Shown: positions 1-18,085, counted from the stretch's first letter. The stretch: DNA of 64,000 nucleotides from Rhabditoides inermis (GCA_963966185.1 CAWZYM010000126.1:435001-499000); one strand, 5' to 3'. A program made the numbers and translations. The notes: generated by a model not told the origin, from the letters alone.

Positions 1-2032
1 CAGGAGTTGTACGTTTCTAGCTAGCGAGACGCGACATTCAGTGTAAAATATACAACCCCTTTTGTTTCGAAAATGTAGCTAGCCTTCTCGAAATAGAACA
101 CCTTTTCCGCGTAAGTATCTTCAAGCGTTCTAATTTGTATCAATTTTCACCGTTGCAATATTACTAAACACGAAGATTCTATGCCTTCTGACGTCTTGCA
201 AAGAATACAAATTGAAAATCAGCAATCTCCAATCTCTCACGTCACGTGCTCTCGGTGAATTTGATTTTCTGAAAATATTCAATTTCGCGTGTTTTTTTTT
301 CGATGTGGCTTCCATATTAAAAAAAAAACAATTGCTCCTGTAATCTTATAATCTATGAACACATTATTATTTGTTCTCTGCTGCTGTATATTATACTTCC
401 TTCTGCTTTTGGCGTCTTCTATTTTTCTGGTCTCACGTGCAAACTGCAATCACGTTTACGCAATTATACCACGCCACGGGTGCAACGTGTAATTTATAGA
501 ACATACATATTTTCATTCATATTCTATGCTACGAGACATGATATTGCCTGATACGTGCAGTCTACATAACCAAATTATTTAAAATGTGGGCAATTAGGAA
601 TTCGCACCACGCACCACCGCACCACCGCACCACTACACCACCGCACTACCGCACCACTACACCACCGCACCACTGCACCATCACACCATCGCACCACATT
701 CTATCGCACCACGCTTTATCGCACCACCGATCGCACCACCGCCCATGGGTTTTACAAGTATCATTTTCGCGCGTATTTTCGTAAGAACCATTTTGCTAAT
801 GCATTTTTTGATATAAGTTCCGTTTCAAATTCATGTTACTCGTTTTCAGAGGTAATATAGTTGATGTTGCTTGAAAAAATAATGGTGTCATATCTTATAA
901 TCGCTAGACTTCTATTTGCATAGTAAGCTGTTTGGTGATGGTAACGTATCGTGTTGATTGGTATTCTCATTAACACATTCAGCGTTTACAGACGATTTTT
1001 CTTCTTCTTCAATTCTTCGCTATAGGTGTAGGTAGCAGTTGCTGACGTCCGCGGAATTTGCTCACAGACTGCTACATGTCTCATCTAGCAAGTGATGATT
1101 TGATCTCTGCATCCATTACTGACATTGACAGAACAGTCTGACAGTTACAGGGCAGACTGCTATATAAGTGATAGTTTGTCTGTCCGAGAAGGGATATAAC
1201 GAGGGTTCAACGAAAAAAACTCATCTCACTCCTGGGCACTATGCATGTAAAGAACTAGGTTTGCAAATGTATGACTAAAGACTAACTGATGGTGATGTTG
1301 TGGTAAATGTATATGCGGCACGAAGCGGCATCCGGCATGACGAAAAAATATATATAAAATACATAATTTTTAGCAAGTGGTGCGATAACTTAAGTGGTGG
1401 TGCGATGGTGCGGTAGTGCGATAACATGTGGTGCGATGGTGCGGTGGTGCGGTTAAATGTGGTGCGATGGTGCGGTGGTGCGATAACATGTGGTGCTGTG
1501 GTGCGGTGGTACGGTAGTGTAGTGGTGCGGTGGTGTGGTGGTGCGTGGTGCGATTTCCTAATAGCCTAAAATGTGCCCCCACATAAGTACACATATGTTT
1601 TGTTTTATTGTAGTACCGTAACGTTTGGTCGCGCTGTATTTCACCACCCACCGGGGACTCATAAAGTACTCGTACTTGTCAGTGTATAGTCCGTAAACCA
1701 TTCTCGGCACCTACGTTTCAGAATTTCCCTCGTCTGTACCCCGTGCCATGTAAGAGACCCTGCCGCCCTTCCCCCACTCTTCTCTCATCGATATGGTCAC
1801 ACAACCACCGCCCTTGAACGATGAGATCGCACTCGTCGCTACCGGTATCTATTTATTGATTTTCCGAAACGATTTTTCCAACAAAACGATTAGTTATTGG
1901 ATTGGTTGTATGTTCAGTGTTGTATTTAAATGGAAACACAACGAGTTTGAGCCCCGAAAAAAAACGTAATCCAAAAGCGGTTCAATTCGTGTTGTTGTTT
2001 CGTTGTGTTCGAATCGCATTGATCGGTATCAG
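1..2032. other. Intergenic / upstream region of the cathepsin gene
   Basis: No convincing coding exon was seen on either strand. The stretch is AT-rich and holds the foldback element described separately. The last few hundred bases before 2033 should contain the promoter and 5' UTR of the protease gene, but I see no diagnostic motif that fixes a start site. Confidence 0.5.
584..1572. mobile_element. Foldback-like element with CACCG-repeat arms
   Basis: The left arm (about 596-745) is a run of variants of GCACCACC. The right arm (about 1374-1555) is the same array in reverse complement. Both outer edges share ATTAGGAA followed by TCGCACCACGCACCACC. The interior (about 750-1370) is unrelated single-copy-looking sequence without an ORF. 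Long arms made of tandem repeats are the hallmark of foldback elements. No clear target duplication was identified, so the family is not assigned. Confidence 0.6.
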
Positions 2033-3697
2033 ATGGAAATAGCAGGTATGTGTTTGTTGCGATATTGAAATGATTCGTAGTCGTGAAACATCACATGAGG
2101 TCACTATAGTAGAGATTATCAATTATTTTTGCGTGGATTGTGCAACGGGCAATCGCAAGTAGTTTGATGTAGTTGGAAGGTTGCGTTGCGAGGCATTTCG
2201 GAGGTAGTTGGAAGGCATTGTAGTTTTATAATAAGTTTATTACCGTGTACATTTGGAGAAACAGTTCAATACAGCAAAATGAGCAATGACATACGGTATG
2301 AGAAAAAAAGTGTAAAATGATACAGAAAGCATCGAATGTTGACATGTTGACGACTACTTTGAATTCAGGCGCCTCGGATGGCTCGTCGGAACAAGTGGTC
2401 GTGCGGAAGCCGGCGCCCGCGCCCACCAAGCGACAGCAGTTCGTGAGAAAGTACAAGAAGACGCCCGTCTCTTTCATTCAGGTACGCTTGTTTACTCACT
2501 TGTTTATTTACTTGTTGGTTCACCTTTTCCTGTTTGTTTACCTTCTTGTTTACTTCTTGTCTTTGTTACCTTTACCATTACAGGTAGTGTGCCTCGGCAT
2601 CTTTCTGCTCGCTCTCATTCTCGCCTGCGTCGGGATAGAAACGTGGAGGCATGTTTAGCGTTCCATTTTATGAACAATAACTAGTTTGCGGTTAAGCAGT
2701 TGTCGAGTTCGAAACTCAATTCAGGCAAAATGAATTTGATGAAATGAGTTTGAGTTGCGGGAAACGACGTTGGATCTATGTTGCGTAGTGTGAACACTTT
2801 ATACATTGACTCATGTGCATCAATACATTCTCGAAGAAAGATTTCATTCCACTTTATCGAATAGAATTATAGAATATTGGAAAAAAGATTAGTTTGTGAT
2901 AATCTAAAATCTTAATACAATCTCTCTCTCTCTCTCATAGCTTTAGATTGAGTGTGTACATTTATACTTTTTCATAAACGGAAATCAAATCTCTGACAGA
3001 CGAAATGCATTAGATTGTAATATTAGTGCCTATGACGCAAATGTATGACGCAAACAAAACCGTTTGTATTACTTCACCATCACCACGTAAATTCACGAAT
3101 CGAAGTAGGTACTACAAAACGTCAAAAGTCAGAGATTGATGTGTGTCAATAGAACCTCACATTATAACTTTCTCAGGATAATTCTTACATAGCAATGATG
3201 TAATGGTCACGAAAGTAGTAATAATCACGAAAGTTATCGAAACGAAACTGAACTGTCATAACGATTGATGGGTGTTGAATCGCACATATTTACTGTCTCA
3301 GACATCTTTCAGCAAATTTCTCAGGAGTAATTTTCCTTTTTGTCAGGACGTTCGCCCGTCGCGCGCAGCAGTCTCCCATCTCTGGTCTCACCACTCATGA
3401 CAGGGATGATGAGGCATATCACAAGAAGATCGTGCGAGCAGTCAACGCGAACCCCAGCAGTACCTGGAAGGTAAGTGAAGCAATGTCGAGGCTTCTTCAA
3501 CTCTTTTCGAATCATAAGTTCAATGAAATGCAGGGTAAATTAACTGCCCAGCTCTTCTTTTTCACTTTTCAATAGTTTTTGTTATTGATTGATTATCGAT
3601 TGCTTGCCAGGCGTCGTACAACAAGTTCGCGTCGCGGGCGGATGAGAGTCAAGTGGATGTAGTGGAGGTGACGAGGTTGCTCGTGCAGAAGTGGGCA

Positions 3698-3742
<45 letters not shown>

Positions 3743-3908
3743 CTCCCCCTCTCTCTGTCTCTGTCTCTCCCTCTCCCTCTTTTCTCTCCCTCTCTCTCCC
3801 TTCTCTCTCCCTCTCTCTCTCTTTCACTCTGTCTCTCTGTCTCTCTCTGTCTCTCTCTGCCTCTCTGTCTCCCCCCTCTCTTTCTCTTGCTCTCACTCTT
3901 TCTGTATT

Positions 3909-3945
<37 letters not shown>

Positions 3946-5775
3946 CTCTCTCTCTCCCCCTCTTTCTCTCTAACAGATGACGTTCCAGGTACACCCTCGA
4001 CACCACATCTCTCATGCACGACACCAAGGAGCACCTGAAGACGTTGATGAAGTGGGTTACAAGCAGACTCTCTTTCTTGACGTTAGCAATACGCTTCATA
4101 AACCCGTCAAAGTGATGAACACTTATTTTTCCAATGTTGTTTTCGGCACGTTTCCCAATCATTACATATGACAGCCGTATAATTTTGCGTAACGAGAATT
4201 GCTCTACTATGATACTATCACATAAAAACCGTGTTCTTTTTTCTTAAATTGTTCGTTTCAAAACCGAAAATATTCCAGTCAGGACATCACTCTTCCCGCG
4301 CAGTTCGACTCGCGGGAGAGGTGGGCAAAGTGCTGGAGCATACATCAGGTAGCAGCACTCTCTCTCCTCCCTCTCTCTCCCTCTCTCTCCCTCTCTCTCT
4401 TCTCTCTCTGTCCCCCATCTCTGTCTCTCTGTCTCTCTGTCTCTCTGTGTCTCTCTCTCTCTCCCTCCCCCCTTCCCTCCTAACAATCTCCATTCAGGTG
4501 CACAATCAGGCCGGCTGCGGCAGTTGCTGGGTGGGTGAGAGAGAGAGAGAGAAAAAAAAAGATTCTCACAGTCTCATGTGGTTCTGCCGCGTTTTCATTC
4601 AAATATTAATAAACAAATAAACAAACTGTGTGGACGGCACGAAGTGGACGTGCACCTTGACAGTTACCACCCCTCAAGTATCCATCATGTATGATGTATA
4701 TTTCTCTGCTCGCAATAAGTTGCGCGCGGTGGGGTAGATCAGAGGAAGACGGAGAGTCAGCTCTCGGCAATAACGCGCAAAAGAGAGGCAGACGGTTATG
4801 GCACCGTATTTCGAACTGCAAGCGAGGTAGATCAAAAACTATCGCTCTGGCGCCAAGTATACACGCGTCTCTCGTTTCAGTCTGTCTCCGCCACGGCAGT
4901 CATGTCCGACCGGGTGTGCATCGCTTCCGATGGTGCGTGCGAACAGTGTATATTATGTTTTATATTGTATGTTCAAATATATGCGAATCAAAACTCGATC
5001 AAATGGAAGTCATAGCGCCGTGATTTTGTATGTTGTATAGTGTGGTGCAATGGTGTATCACTCCTTCTGATGTTGTGATCTCTTCCATTTAGGGAGGCTT
5101 CAGCCGCAGATCTCTGCCCAGGACCTCACCAGCTGCTGCGAGACCTGTGGAGGGTGAGTGAAACGTTCAAAACGTAATGTAAAACGTGTTTAACATAGTG
5201 TAACGTAAACGTTAAGTGAAACGTGGCGGATCAGGGAACCGACCTTTGTGCCATGCGATGAATGTGAATACGTTTCATTTGTATGCAAAAAGTCACACTA
5301 ACAAGTTTTGATTAATAGCAAACGACCCATAAACCTTTCGGAAATTGATTAGATAATACACTAAAGATGTTTTATTTTCTTCACAATTGTTGTTTACAGG
5401 TGCCAGGGCACGCACTGGGCCCTCTCCTCATTCACTTGGTGGAAGGAAAACGGGCTGGTGTCGGGAGGGGCATACGGTAGCCACGAGGGGTGCAAGCCAT
5501 ATGAGGTGGGTGGACAGCCTCTCTCTCTCCCTCACTCTCTCTCCCTCCCTCTGTATCAGTGTGTGGGTTTTCTATGGGGCCACAATGGGTTTTCTTTCTG
5601 GAAACAGTGTATATAATATGTAAAAATGAACTTCTTTTTTAAATATCATGGACAGCACGTTATTTTGTGATTACCTATTTTTTCACATTTTGACAATCAT
5701 CCATCTTCAATGTTTTTGCTCAGATGGAACCCAATTGCGGATGGCCGTGCGCTTCCGAGTCCTATGAAAAGGTAG

Positions 5776-5811
<36 letters not shown>

Positions 5812-5900
5812 GAGAGAAAGAGAAAGAAAGAGAGAGAAAGGGAGGGAGGGAGGGAGAGAGAGAGAGAGGAATAAGACGGGAGAGAGAGCGCGAGCGAACG

Positions 5901-5942
<42 letters not shown>

Positions 5943-6955
5943 AGAGAGAGATCGTTCTCAGGACCGAACCCCCGAGTGCCGCCGGCGCTGTCAACCCCTC
6001 TACCCCAAAAACTACACCGATGACGTCATCAAGTGTGAGTCATCACTTTTGAATATACTTATATATTATTGTACTTATGAACATTTTTATGATATGTAAT
6101 ATCTATGTGATCAACCTCCATCAACTATACAGTCATTATTGAGTAACCACTTACCGCGAACTATAGAAATGCTGAAACGTACGCGTGAACAGGTTTTGCA
6201 GTGAACAATAATACGTTTCACACTCTCTATTTATTATGACAGCAACGTTGTAATCAATTCTTTTACAAAAGGTCATTCGCTGTCATCTCACTGTGCCATG
6301 ACAGCGAATGACCGTTGCAAAAGCGAGAGCACACGAAGAGAAGAGGACCAGACAGTGAGAGAGTAGCGCGGGAATTCAAAATATTGCGCTCAGAAGCGTG
6401 CGATGATCGATTCTGATCCCCACGTGCACGTACAACTTTTATTTAAATGCATTCGAAAAAATCTATTAGTCATGTTAAAAAAAACTGTTAAAGAGAGTGT
6501 ACACTCTGATTTCGAAGTAGAGTTAGCGGGATGTGAAAACATGTTGAAAATGATGTACTTTTGTCAATGCAACTATGTGTCGGAGATATGAGTCGATGAA
6601 AAATTCTGTTGAACATTGAAAATTGGCACCAATTGGCACCAATTTCTGCATTTTGAATTCATTTTGCGCTGAATTTTCATCAACTTGCAGACATTTTCAG
6701 CAAATAGTTGTTTCGACAAACTGAGTCGTTTTCAACATCACATCCCGGTGCTAACTCAACTCCGAAACTCAGAGTGTATTCCGGAGTTGAGTTAGCTCCC
6801 TTTTAAAAGTCGTCAGATATAGGCCATCATTTGAAATGTAATTTTTTTCCCTCTAATCCAGCTTCTCGGGCGTATTGGATCCGGGCGGAGAAGGGAAGCA
6901 GTGAAGCCACACCCATCGTCCATGCAACCATAGACAAGATCGTCAAGGGTACGGG

Positions 6956-7011
<56 letters not shown>

Positions 7012-8027
7012 CCGCTCTCATACTCCAGTAACCAGTAGTCCCGTCTCCCTCAGGTCGGTACGAGGAGGCCCTCAAGCGGGAGCTGTTCACGCACGGCCCG
7101 GTGCTCGCCTGTTTCACCGTATTCGAGGACTTCCAGCACTATGTGTCCGGTCAGTCACGCGGCTCAAATGAGTATTGAAGTTTTCATATTCTCGATTTCG
7201 TGTTCAATACTGACGTTGGTGGCACAACGATTTTGTGCGAACACCAGATCACCAGAGTTCAGTGATCTTCAAATTCAACTCCTATTTTCAAAGGATTGAA
7301 GGTTCATCAATAACAATGAATAGAGAAGAAAACACAGAGAAAACGCCTAGGTTCGCAGGTTCTCACAAGTTCCTAGGATCATGGTTCATTATCATGCAAT
7401 CTTGCCACAGACATCGCTTATACTAATAAGACCTCTCATGCATGTGTAATTTGTACATCAAGTAGAGGTCAGACTCGACTTTTGATGGCATAAGATCGCA
7501 GAACGCGCTCCCACTCCCAGAACAGAAAGATCCTCAGAAAGGGCCTTTTTGTATCATAAAGCGACATTTGATACATTCTCGAGTTTGACCTCGCCTTCAC
7601 GCGATCCTTGGATGGACGTATGGCATGAGACGTTGACTTTGCCAGGCATCTACCACTCTCGGTCGGTCGCCGACCCGAAGGAGCTGTACGGGCACTGCGC
7701 CAAGCTGATCGGATGGGGGGTGGAGGGCGGGCAGAGATACTGGACGTATATGAACACGTGGGGACGGGACTGGGGAGAGGCCGGTAGGTGGACACAGCAG
7801 ATCTCTCTCCCCCCCTCTCTCTCTCTCTCCTTCTGCTCTGAGAAGAAAGTACTAGTCTTCTTACTGCTTGTGTCATACGTTTCACAGCGATCAGTTAGCG
7901 AGCACGATCTGTTTTCGATAATGGAAATAGCTCGCGCTTATCATTTTCATAATCAATATCGTTGCCAGGTTTCTTCCGGATATCCATGTCTGATCTGCCG
8001 GAGGAGGCCGTATCCGGACTTCTCTGA
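2033..8027 (+). CDS. Membrane-anchored cathepsin B-like cysteine protease (peptidase C1)
   Basis: Seventeen exons: 2033-2045, 2369-2481, 2584-2642, 3347-3470, 3611-3690, 3989-4051, 4279-4348, 4498-4530, 4881-4932, 5093-5153, 5400-5505, 5724-5771, 5962-6034, 6862-6948, 7054-7149, 7646-7783, 7969-8027. All junctions are GT-AG and the frame closes at about 424 aa. The start at 2033 is chosen because its 13-nt exon splices in phase to 2369. Residues about 43-61 are one hydrophobic helix preceded by a Lys/Arg-rich stretch, so the protein is probably a type II membrane protein rather than freely secreted. The papain-fold core is intact: Gln and Cys184 in QAGCGSCW, His376 in YGHCAKLIGWG and Asn396 in YMNTW. 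GLVSGG and the Cys-rich segment are typical of cathepsin B. The occluding-loop region (PYEMEPNCGWPC) lacks the His-His pair of classic cathepsin B, so dipeptidyl-carboxypeptidase activity may be weak and endopeptidase activity more likely (inference). Several introns carry CT or GA microsatellites beside splice sites. Confidence 0.85.
2226..2340 (-). mobile_element. 3' tail of a non-LTR retrotransposon (LINE-like)
   Basis: About 110 bp are closely similar to 53833-53945. In reverse complement the segment ends with GTACACGGTAATAAAC followed by a short TTATTATAA run, the arrangement of a LINE 3' end with a polyadenylation-like AATAAA and a simple-repeat tail. It lies in intron 1 of the protease gene. 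This explains why an ATG at 2317 looks like a start but is not: it is inside the repeat. Confidence 0.6.
3699..3975. repeat. CT-rich microsatellite filling a protease intron
   Basis: Nearly pure (CT)n with CCCT and TTCT interruptions occupies most of the 0.3-kb intron between the exons ending at 3690 and starting at 3989. It reads into the pyrimidine tract of the acceptor. The apparent long ORFs here are only Leu/Ser or Arg/Glu repeats. Confidence 0.9.
6271..6313. repeat. Perfect 16-bp hairpin in a protease intron
   Basis: GGTCATTCGCTGTCAT at 6271-6286 is exactly complementary to ATGACAGCGAATGACC at 6298-6313, with an 11-base loop. It sits in the 0.8-kb intron 13, shortly before another inverted-repeat element. 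No function can be assigned. Confidence 0.8.
6492..6802. mobile_element. Degenerate inverted-repeat MITE with TTAA flanks
   Basis: The left end (TACACTCTGATTTCG, then AGAGTTAGC and GGGATGTG) reappears inverted at the right end with small indels. TTAA lies immediately outside both ends (6488-6491 and 6803-6806). This resembles a piggyBac-like non-autonomous element, though its arms are diverged. Confidence 0.5.
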
Positions 8028-8417
8028 TCTACGATCTACTCTCCTCTCCTCTCCTCTCTCGCCATCCCTTGCCCATCCGTGGTGTGTTTCGTGCACTTTC
8101 TCGTTCATTGATCATTGATTGACTATTGATTGATTATGTACATGTTCTCTATGCCTCTCTGACAAGTAAAGCGCTAACGCCGAAACGACTTTATGCATGT
8201 TTCACACACTCACATTGTACATTATTACGCATAAATACACTGCAAAACACTACCTTGTTATGTACAGACGAGAGAGAGAGAGAGATCATTTTTGGTTGTA
8301 CGATTACAGTAAGGGTACCAATAGTATGTACAAAATGGCGGTGGGAAGAAGACGACACCGGTGAGTGAGTGAGAGAGAGAAACCGAATCATGGGGGAGTG
8401 GTTCCTAGGATGGTCCG
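8028..8417. other. Gap between convergent protease and GPCR genes
   Basis: About 390 bp separate the stop codon of the plus-strand protease from the stop codon of the minus-strand receptor. The gap must contain both 3' ends. It has a short GA run near 8270 and no recognisable gene. Confidence 0.6.
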
Positions 8418-13814
<5,397 letters not shown>

Positions 13815-14533
13815 CCTGAAAGAAAACGTATCGAGTACGTATGAAAAACGTATCGTTTTGCCGTTGAAACGTACATGTGATGTGTATACCACATGAGAGC
13901 TCGAGCAGAAATGACTAATAGTGGCAGATAGTGAGTGCTAAAGCGGGAAACAAATAATGGAAATCACGGCGCGCAAATTCGATTTACACTTTACACATTT
14001 CGACTTGTTGCCAAGTGGTGTTGCAAGAGGAAAGAGCAAGGGGAGGAGAGAGAAAGGGGGAATAGCAGGGGCGGTGCCTGGTGACAAAGATAAGGGGATT
14101 GAGGAAGCACGAGAGAGAGAGAGAGGGGGGAGGGAAGAGAGGGAGCCAAGGACCTCCCGGTCGACAGTCGACATAAGAGGAACACGAGAGCCCCCGGAGG
14201 GTGATATTCGATACAGTGAATGTCGAAAATGAATACGTGCCATATTGGGGAGGGGGAAAGAACACAAGGAGTCATCGAGAAAGGTAGGCATTACGGGAAA
14301 AAAGAAGGAAAAACACATAGACATACACTGTCTACGATTACCGAAGCAAACACGGCTCTTATTTATGGTCTCGGCACAATCACTCACTCACTCACTTAGT
14401 CCGGATTAAACCTCACGACTTGGCACAGTGCATGTTTTCGTGGCGAGACCATGTGAGAGCGTAGTATGTGTTGCAAAAACCAGGACAACGACACTCATAA
14501 TGCCAGATGATTAGAGTGCGTGGTGGTCGCTTG

Positions 14534-14576
<43 letters not shown>

Positions 14577-15065
14577 GAGGGGAGAGAGAAATACTAGTAA
14601 TTGCGGCATGAAACCAATGCGCACCACGAGAGTGAGAAATGCGAAAATTGAAAGTAGTATGAGCTAGATGAACATACTCTAATGAAAAAACACAAGGTGA
14701 TAGATTGATATAATCGATCAGACTGTAACAGTGTGAGAGAGAGAGCACGCGCCCCGCAACCACACAACTATAAATATCTCTCCCCCCCTCTCTCTCTCTC
14801 TTCCCCTCTCTTTCTCTCTAAACCATAAATAATGCTGAAAAGAAGCACAGCAGACCGCGTGACCGTCGCTAGACGGTATTTTTGTTCAGGGCTATTGCAT
14901 CAAATACTGTAATGAGCAAAACAGAAGAGGTTCAAAATACATAGAGATGTGATGCAATTGTTGCTAAGCTGCAAAGAGATGAGACATGCGCAGATATTTC
15001 TCGGACACAACGGTTGGTGGGAAACCGTTTCTCTCCCCTCTCCTCTTCCTCTCCCCTCTCCCCCT

Positions 15066-15108
<43 letters not shown>

Positions 15109-15690
15109 CTCTCTCGTTCTCTGCCAGCGCTGCAGATGCAGAATAGCGCGACTGCTGATGAAACGGTCTGTCCAGTCTTTGACTACATAGATAAACTAGG
15201 CACAAGTAAGTGCAGCGACGACGCGGGAATCGAATAATAAATTAGTGGTGGAAAGATAGAGAGTGAGAGAGAGAGACCCAATGGAATAGTTTGCCGGATG
15301 GAAATAGACATTGATAGTGTTTTGGAAGACGGCGACCATCATATTCATTGGGGCGACGGGGGAATGTAATGAAAGAAGTGGGAAATCACGAGAATGACAG
15401 TTGATTTTTCTTCTGATCCGTTCATGTAACAAACATGTCTGGCGCCTTTTTAATGATAATCTTCGATCTGGGCAGATCCCGAGAACATTCGCGAAACAAA
15501 ATGACTAGGTAACTTATCCGGTAGTTTTGCAAATATGTACACATTTATGCATGCAGAAGAAACCACACCGTATTATGAAACAGTATTCAACAAGGACTTT
15601 GTCGAACGTGAATGTATTGACCTTGGTGTCTGGATGACCCCAGCCCTTCGAAACGGCCTACTCTAGAATATGGATCTGAAATTCTCTGTC
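13815..15690. other. Upstream region of the GPCR gene
   Basis: No supported gene. It contains GA/CT microsatellites (about 14110-14150, 14538-14575, 15060-15110). One exon-like stretch at 15126-15207 on the plus strand is bounded by AG and a strong GTAAGT donor. It could encode a short peptide but joins nothing I can identify. 5' UTR exons of the GPCR could lie here. Confidence 0.4.
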
Positions 15691-16218
15691 ATATGAACAA
15701 AGGATGTATTATCTTTTAAAAGTACTTCCGTAAAAAGTGTTGTTTGTGTTAACCTGATTCAAGAAAAGCGCATGCATATATTATTAATTTTCGAAAAATC
15801 AAATCGTAAACACCTGAACATGAAAACTAACACAAACTTGCTCTTTCAAACGAATATAGAATAGTTACACGTAACATTCAGAATAATACGATTGTTTTGT
15901 TTATTTAGTGTTTTTTTTGCGGTTTATTATTTATGGTTTATCAGTAAAATAAAATGTTATTCGTGATGTTGTTTGACTCAATGTTTCAGGTATAAAAATG
16001 TCAAAAAAATAAAACATGGAATTATTCAACATTAATTATTCAAAAATTATTCAACGTTTTGAAAGAGCAAGTTTGTGTTAGTTTTCATGTTCAGGTGTTT
16101 ACGATTTGATTTTTCGAAAATTAATAATATATGCATGCGCTTTTCTTGAATCAGGTTAACACAAACAACACTTTTTACGGAAGTACTTTTAAAAGATAAT
16201 ATATGTCCTTTTGTTGAA
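15690..16218. mobile_element. Long inverted-repeat MITE (ATTATCTTTTAAAAGTACTT family)
   Basis: The sequence from about 15702 to 15855 is repeated almost perfectly in reverse complement at about 16057-16212. These arms of about 150 bp flank a central AT-rich 200 bp without coding potential. The termini read AAAGGAYRTATTATCTTTT. Related termini occur at 54787-55130 and 55845-55890. There is no transposase ORF, so this is a non-autonomous element. Near-identity of the arms suggests recent origin or gene conversion between arms. Confidence 0.8.
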
Positions 16219-16299
16219 TTTCATAGAAATTTTCTCTCTCGTCGTCATACATGTAACATGTTCTTCTCTCATTATTTCATCAATTTCATTTCAAATTTA

Positions 16300-18085
16300 T
16301 TCGATATTTTCTCGTTCTCTCGTTCTCTCCTTCCATTCCTTCCCTCCTTCTCTCCTTTTTTCCTTCTCTCCTCCTCTCCTTTCCTCCTTCTCTCCTCCCA
16401 TTCCTTCCCTCCTTCTCTCCTTCTCCCCTTCTCTCCTCCTCTCCTCCTCTCCTTCCCTCCTTCCTTCCTTCCCTCCTTCTTTCCTTCTCTCTTTCTCTCG
16501 TTCTCTCTTTCTCTCGTTCTCTCTTTCTCTCGTTCTCTCGTTATCCCTTTCTCTCTTTCTCTCGTTCTCTAGTTCTCTCGTTCTCTCGTTCTCTCGTTCT
16601 CTCTTTCTCCCTTTCTCTCTTTTCTCTCTTTCTCTCGTTCTCTCTTTTCTCTCTTTTCTCTCTTTCTCTCGTTCTCTCTTTCTCTCGTTCTCTCGTTCTC
16701 TCGTTCTCTCGTTCTCTCGTTCTCTCCATCTCTCCGTCTCTCCTTCTCTCCTTCCCTCCTTCCCCCCTTCTCCCTTTCTCTCTTTCTCTCGTTCTCTCGT
16801 TCTCTCGTTATCTAGTTCTCTCGTTATTTCGTTTTCTCTTTATCTCGTTCTCTCGTTCTATCGTTCTCTCGTTCTCTCGTTCTCTCGTTCTCTCGTTCTC
16901 TCGTTCTCGCGTGTCTCCTTCTCTTCTTCTCTCCTTCCCTCCTTCCCTCCTTCTCCCTTTCTCTTTTTCTCTAGTTCTCCAGTTCTCTCTTTCTCTCGTT
17001 CTATCTTTCTCTCTTTCTATCCTTCTCTCGTTCTCTCGTTCTCTCGTTCTCTCGTTCTCTCCGTCTCTCCTTCTCTTCTTCCCTCCTTCTCTCCTTCTCT
17101 CTTTCTCTCTTTCTCTCGTTCTCTATTTCTCTCGTTATATCGTTATATCGTTCTCTCTTTCTCTCGTTCTCTCGTGCTCTCGTTTTCTCGTTCTCTCGTT
17201 GTCTCGTTGTCTCGTTCTCTCGTTCTCTCGTTGTCTCGTTGTCTCGTTCTCTCCTTCTTTCCTTCCCTCCTTCCCGCCTTCTCACTTTCTCTCTTTCTCT
17301 CGTTCTCTAGTTCTCTCGTTATATCGTTCTCTCTTTCACTCGTTTTCTCTTTCTATCGATTTCTCTTTCTCTCGTTCTCTCATTATCTCTTTCTCTCTTT
17401 CTCTCTTTCTCTCTTTCTCTCTTTCTCTCTTTCTCTCTTTCTCTCTTTCTCTCTCTCTCTTTCTCTTTTTTCTCTAGTTCTCTCCTTCTCTCCTTCTCTT
17501 CTTCTCTCCATCCCTCCTTCCCTCCTTCTCCCTTTCTCTCTTTCTCTCGTTCTCTAGCTCTCCCGTTATATCGTTCTCTCTTTCTCTCGTTTTCTCTTTC
17601 TCTCGTTTTCTCGTTTTCTCGTTCTCTCTTTCTCTCTTTCTCTCCTTCCCTCCTTCCCTCCTCCTCCCATTCTCTCTTTCTCTCGTTCTCTAATTCTCTC
17701 GTTATATCGTTCTCGCTTTCTCTCGTTATCTCTTTCTCTCTTTCTCTCTTTCTCTCTTTCTTTCGTTCTCTAGTTCTCTCGTTCTCTCTTTCTATCCTTC
17801 TCTTCTTCTCTCCATCCCTCCTTCCCTCCTTCTCCCTTTCTCTCTTTCTCTCGTTCTCTAGCTCTCTCGTTCTCTTTTTATATCTTTCTCTCTTTCTCTG
17901 GTTCTCTCGTTCTCTCGTTCTCTCTTTCTATCCTTCTCTCGTTCTCTCGTTCTCTCCGTCTCTCCTTCCCTCCTTCCCTCCTCTCTTTTTCTCCTTTTCT
18001 CTCGTTATATCGTTCTCTCGTTCTCTCGTTCTCTCGTTCTCTCGTTCTCTCGTTCTCTCGTTCTCTTGTTCTCTCTTTCTCTCTC
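16300..18085. repeat. 1.8-kb homopyrimidine satellite
   Basis: The plus strand is almost free of purines apart from single G, and occasionally A, at regular places. The array is built from variants of CTTTCTCT, CGTTCTCT and CCTTCCCT, in blocks of roughly 100-250 bp that recur. The open frames it contains (one of 448 codons) are only Phe/Leu/Ser repeats and are not genes. Confidence 0.9.

Noticed and set aside
2317..2481. ATG at 2317 as start of the protease
   Set aside because: It lies in a LINE-like dispersed repeat. The 13-nt exon at 2033 joins in phase to 2369 and gives a better start.
16211..17557. 448-codon plus-strand ORF rich in Ser, Leu and Phe
   Set aside because: Pure translation of the pyrimidine satellite.
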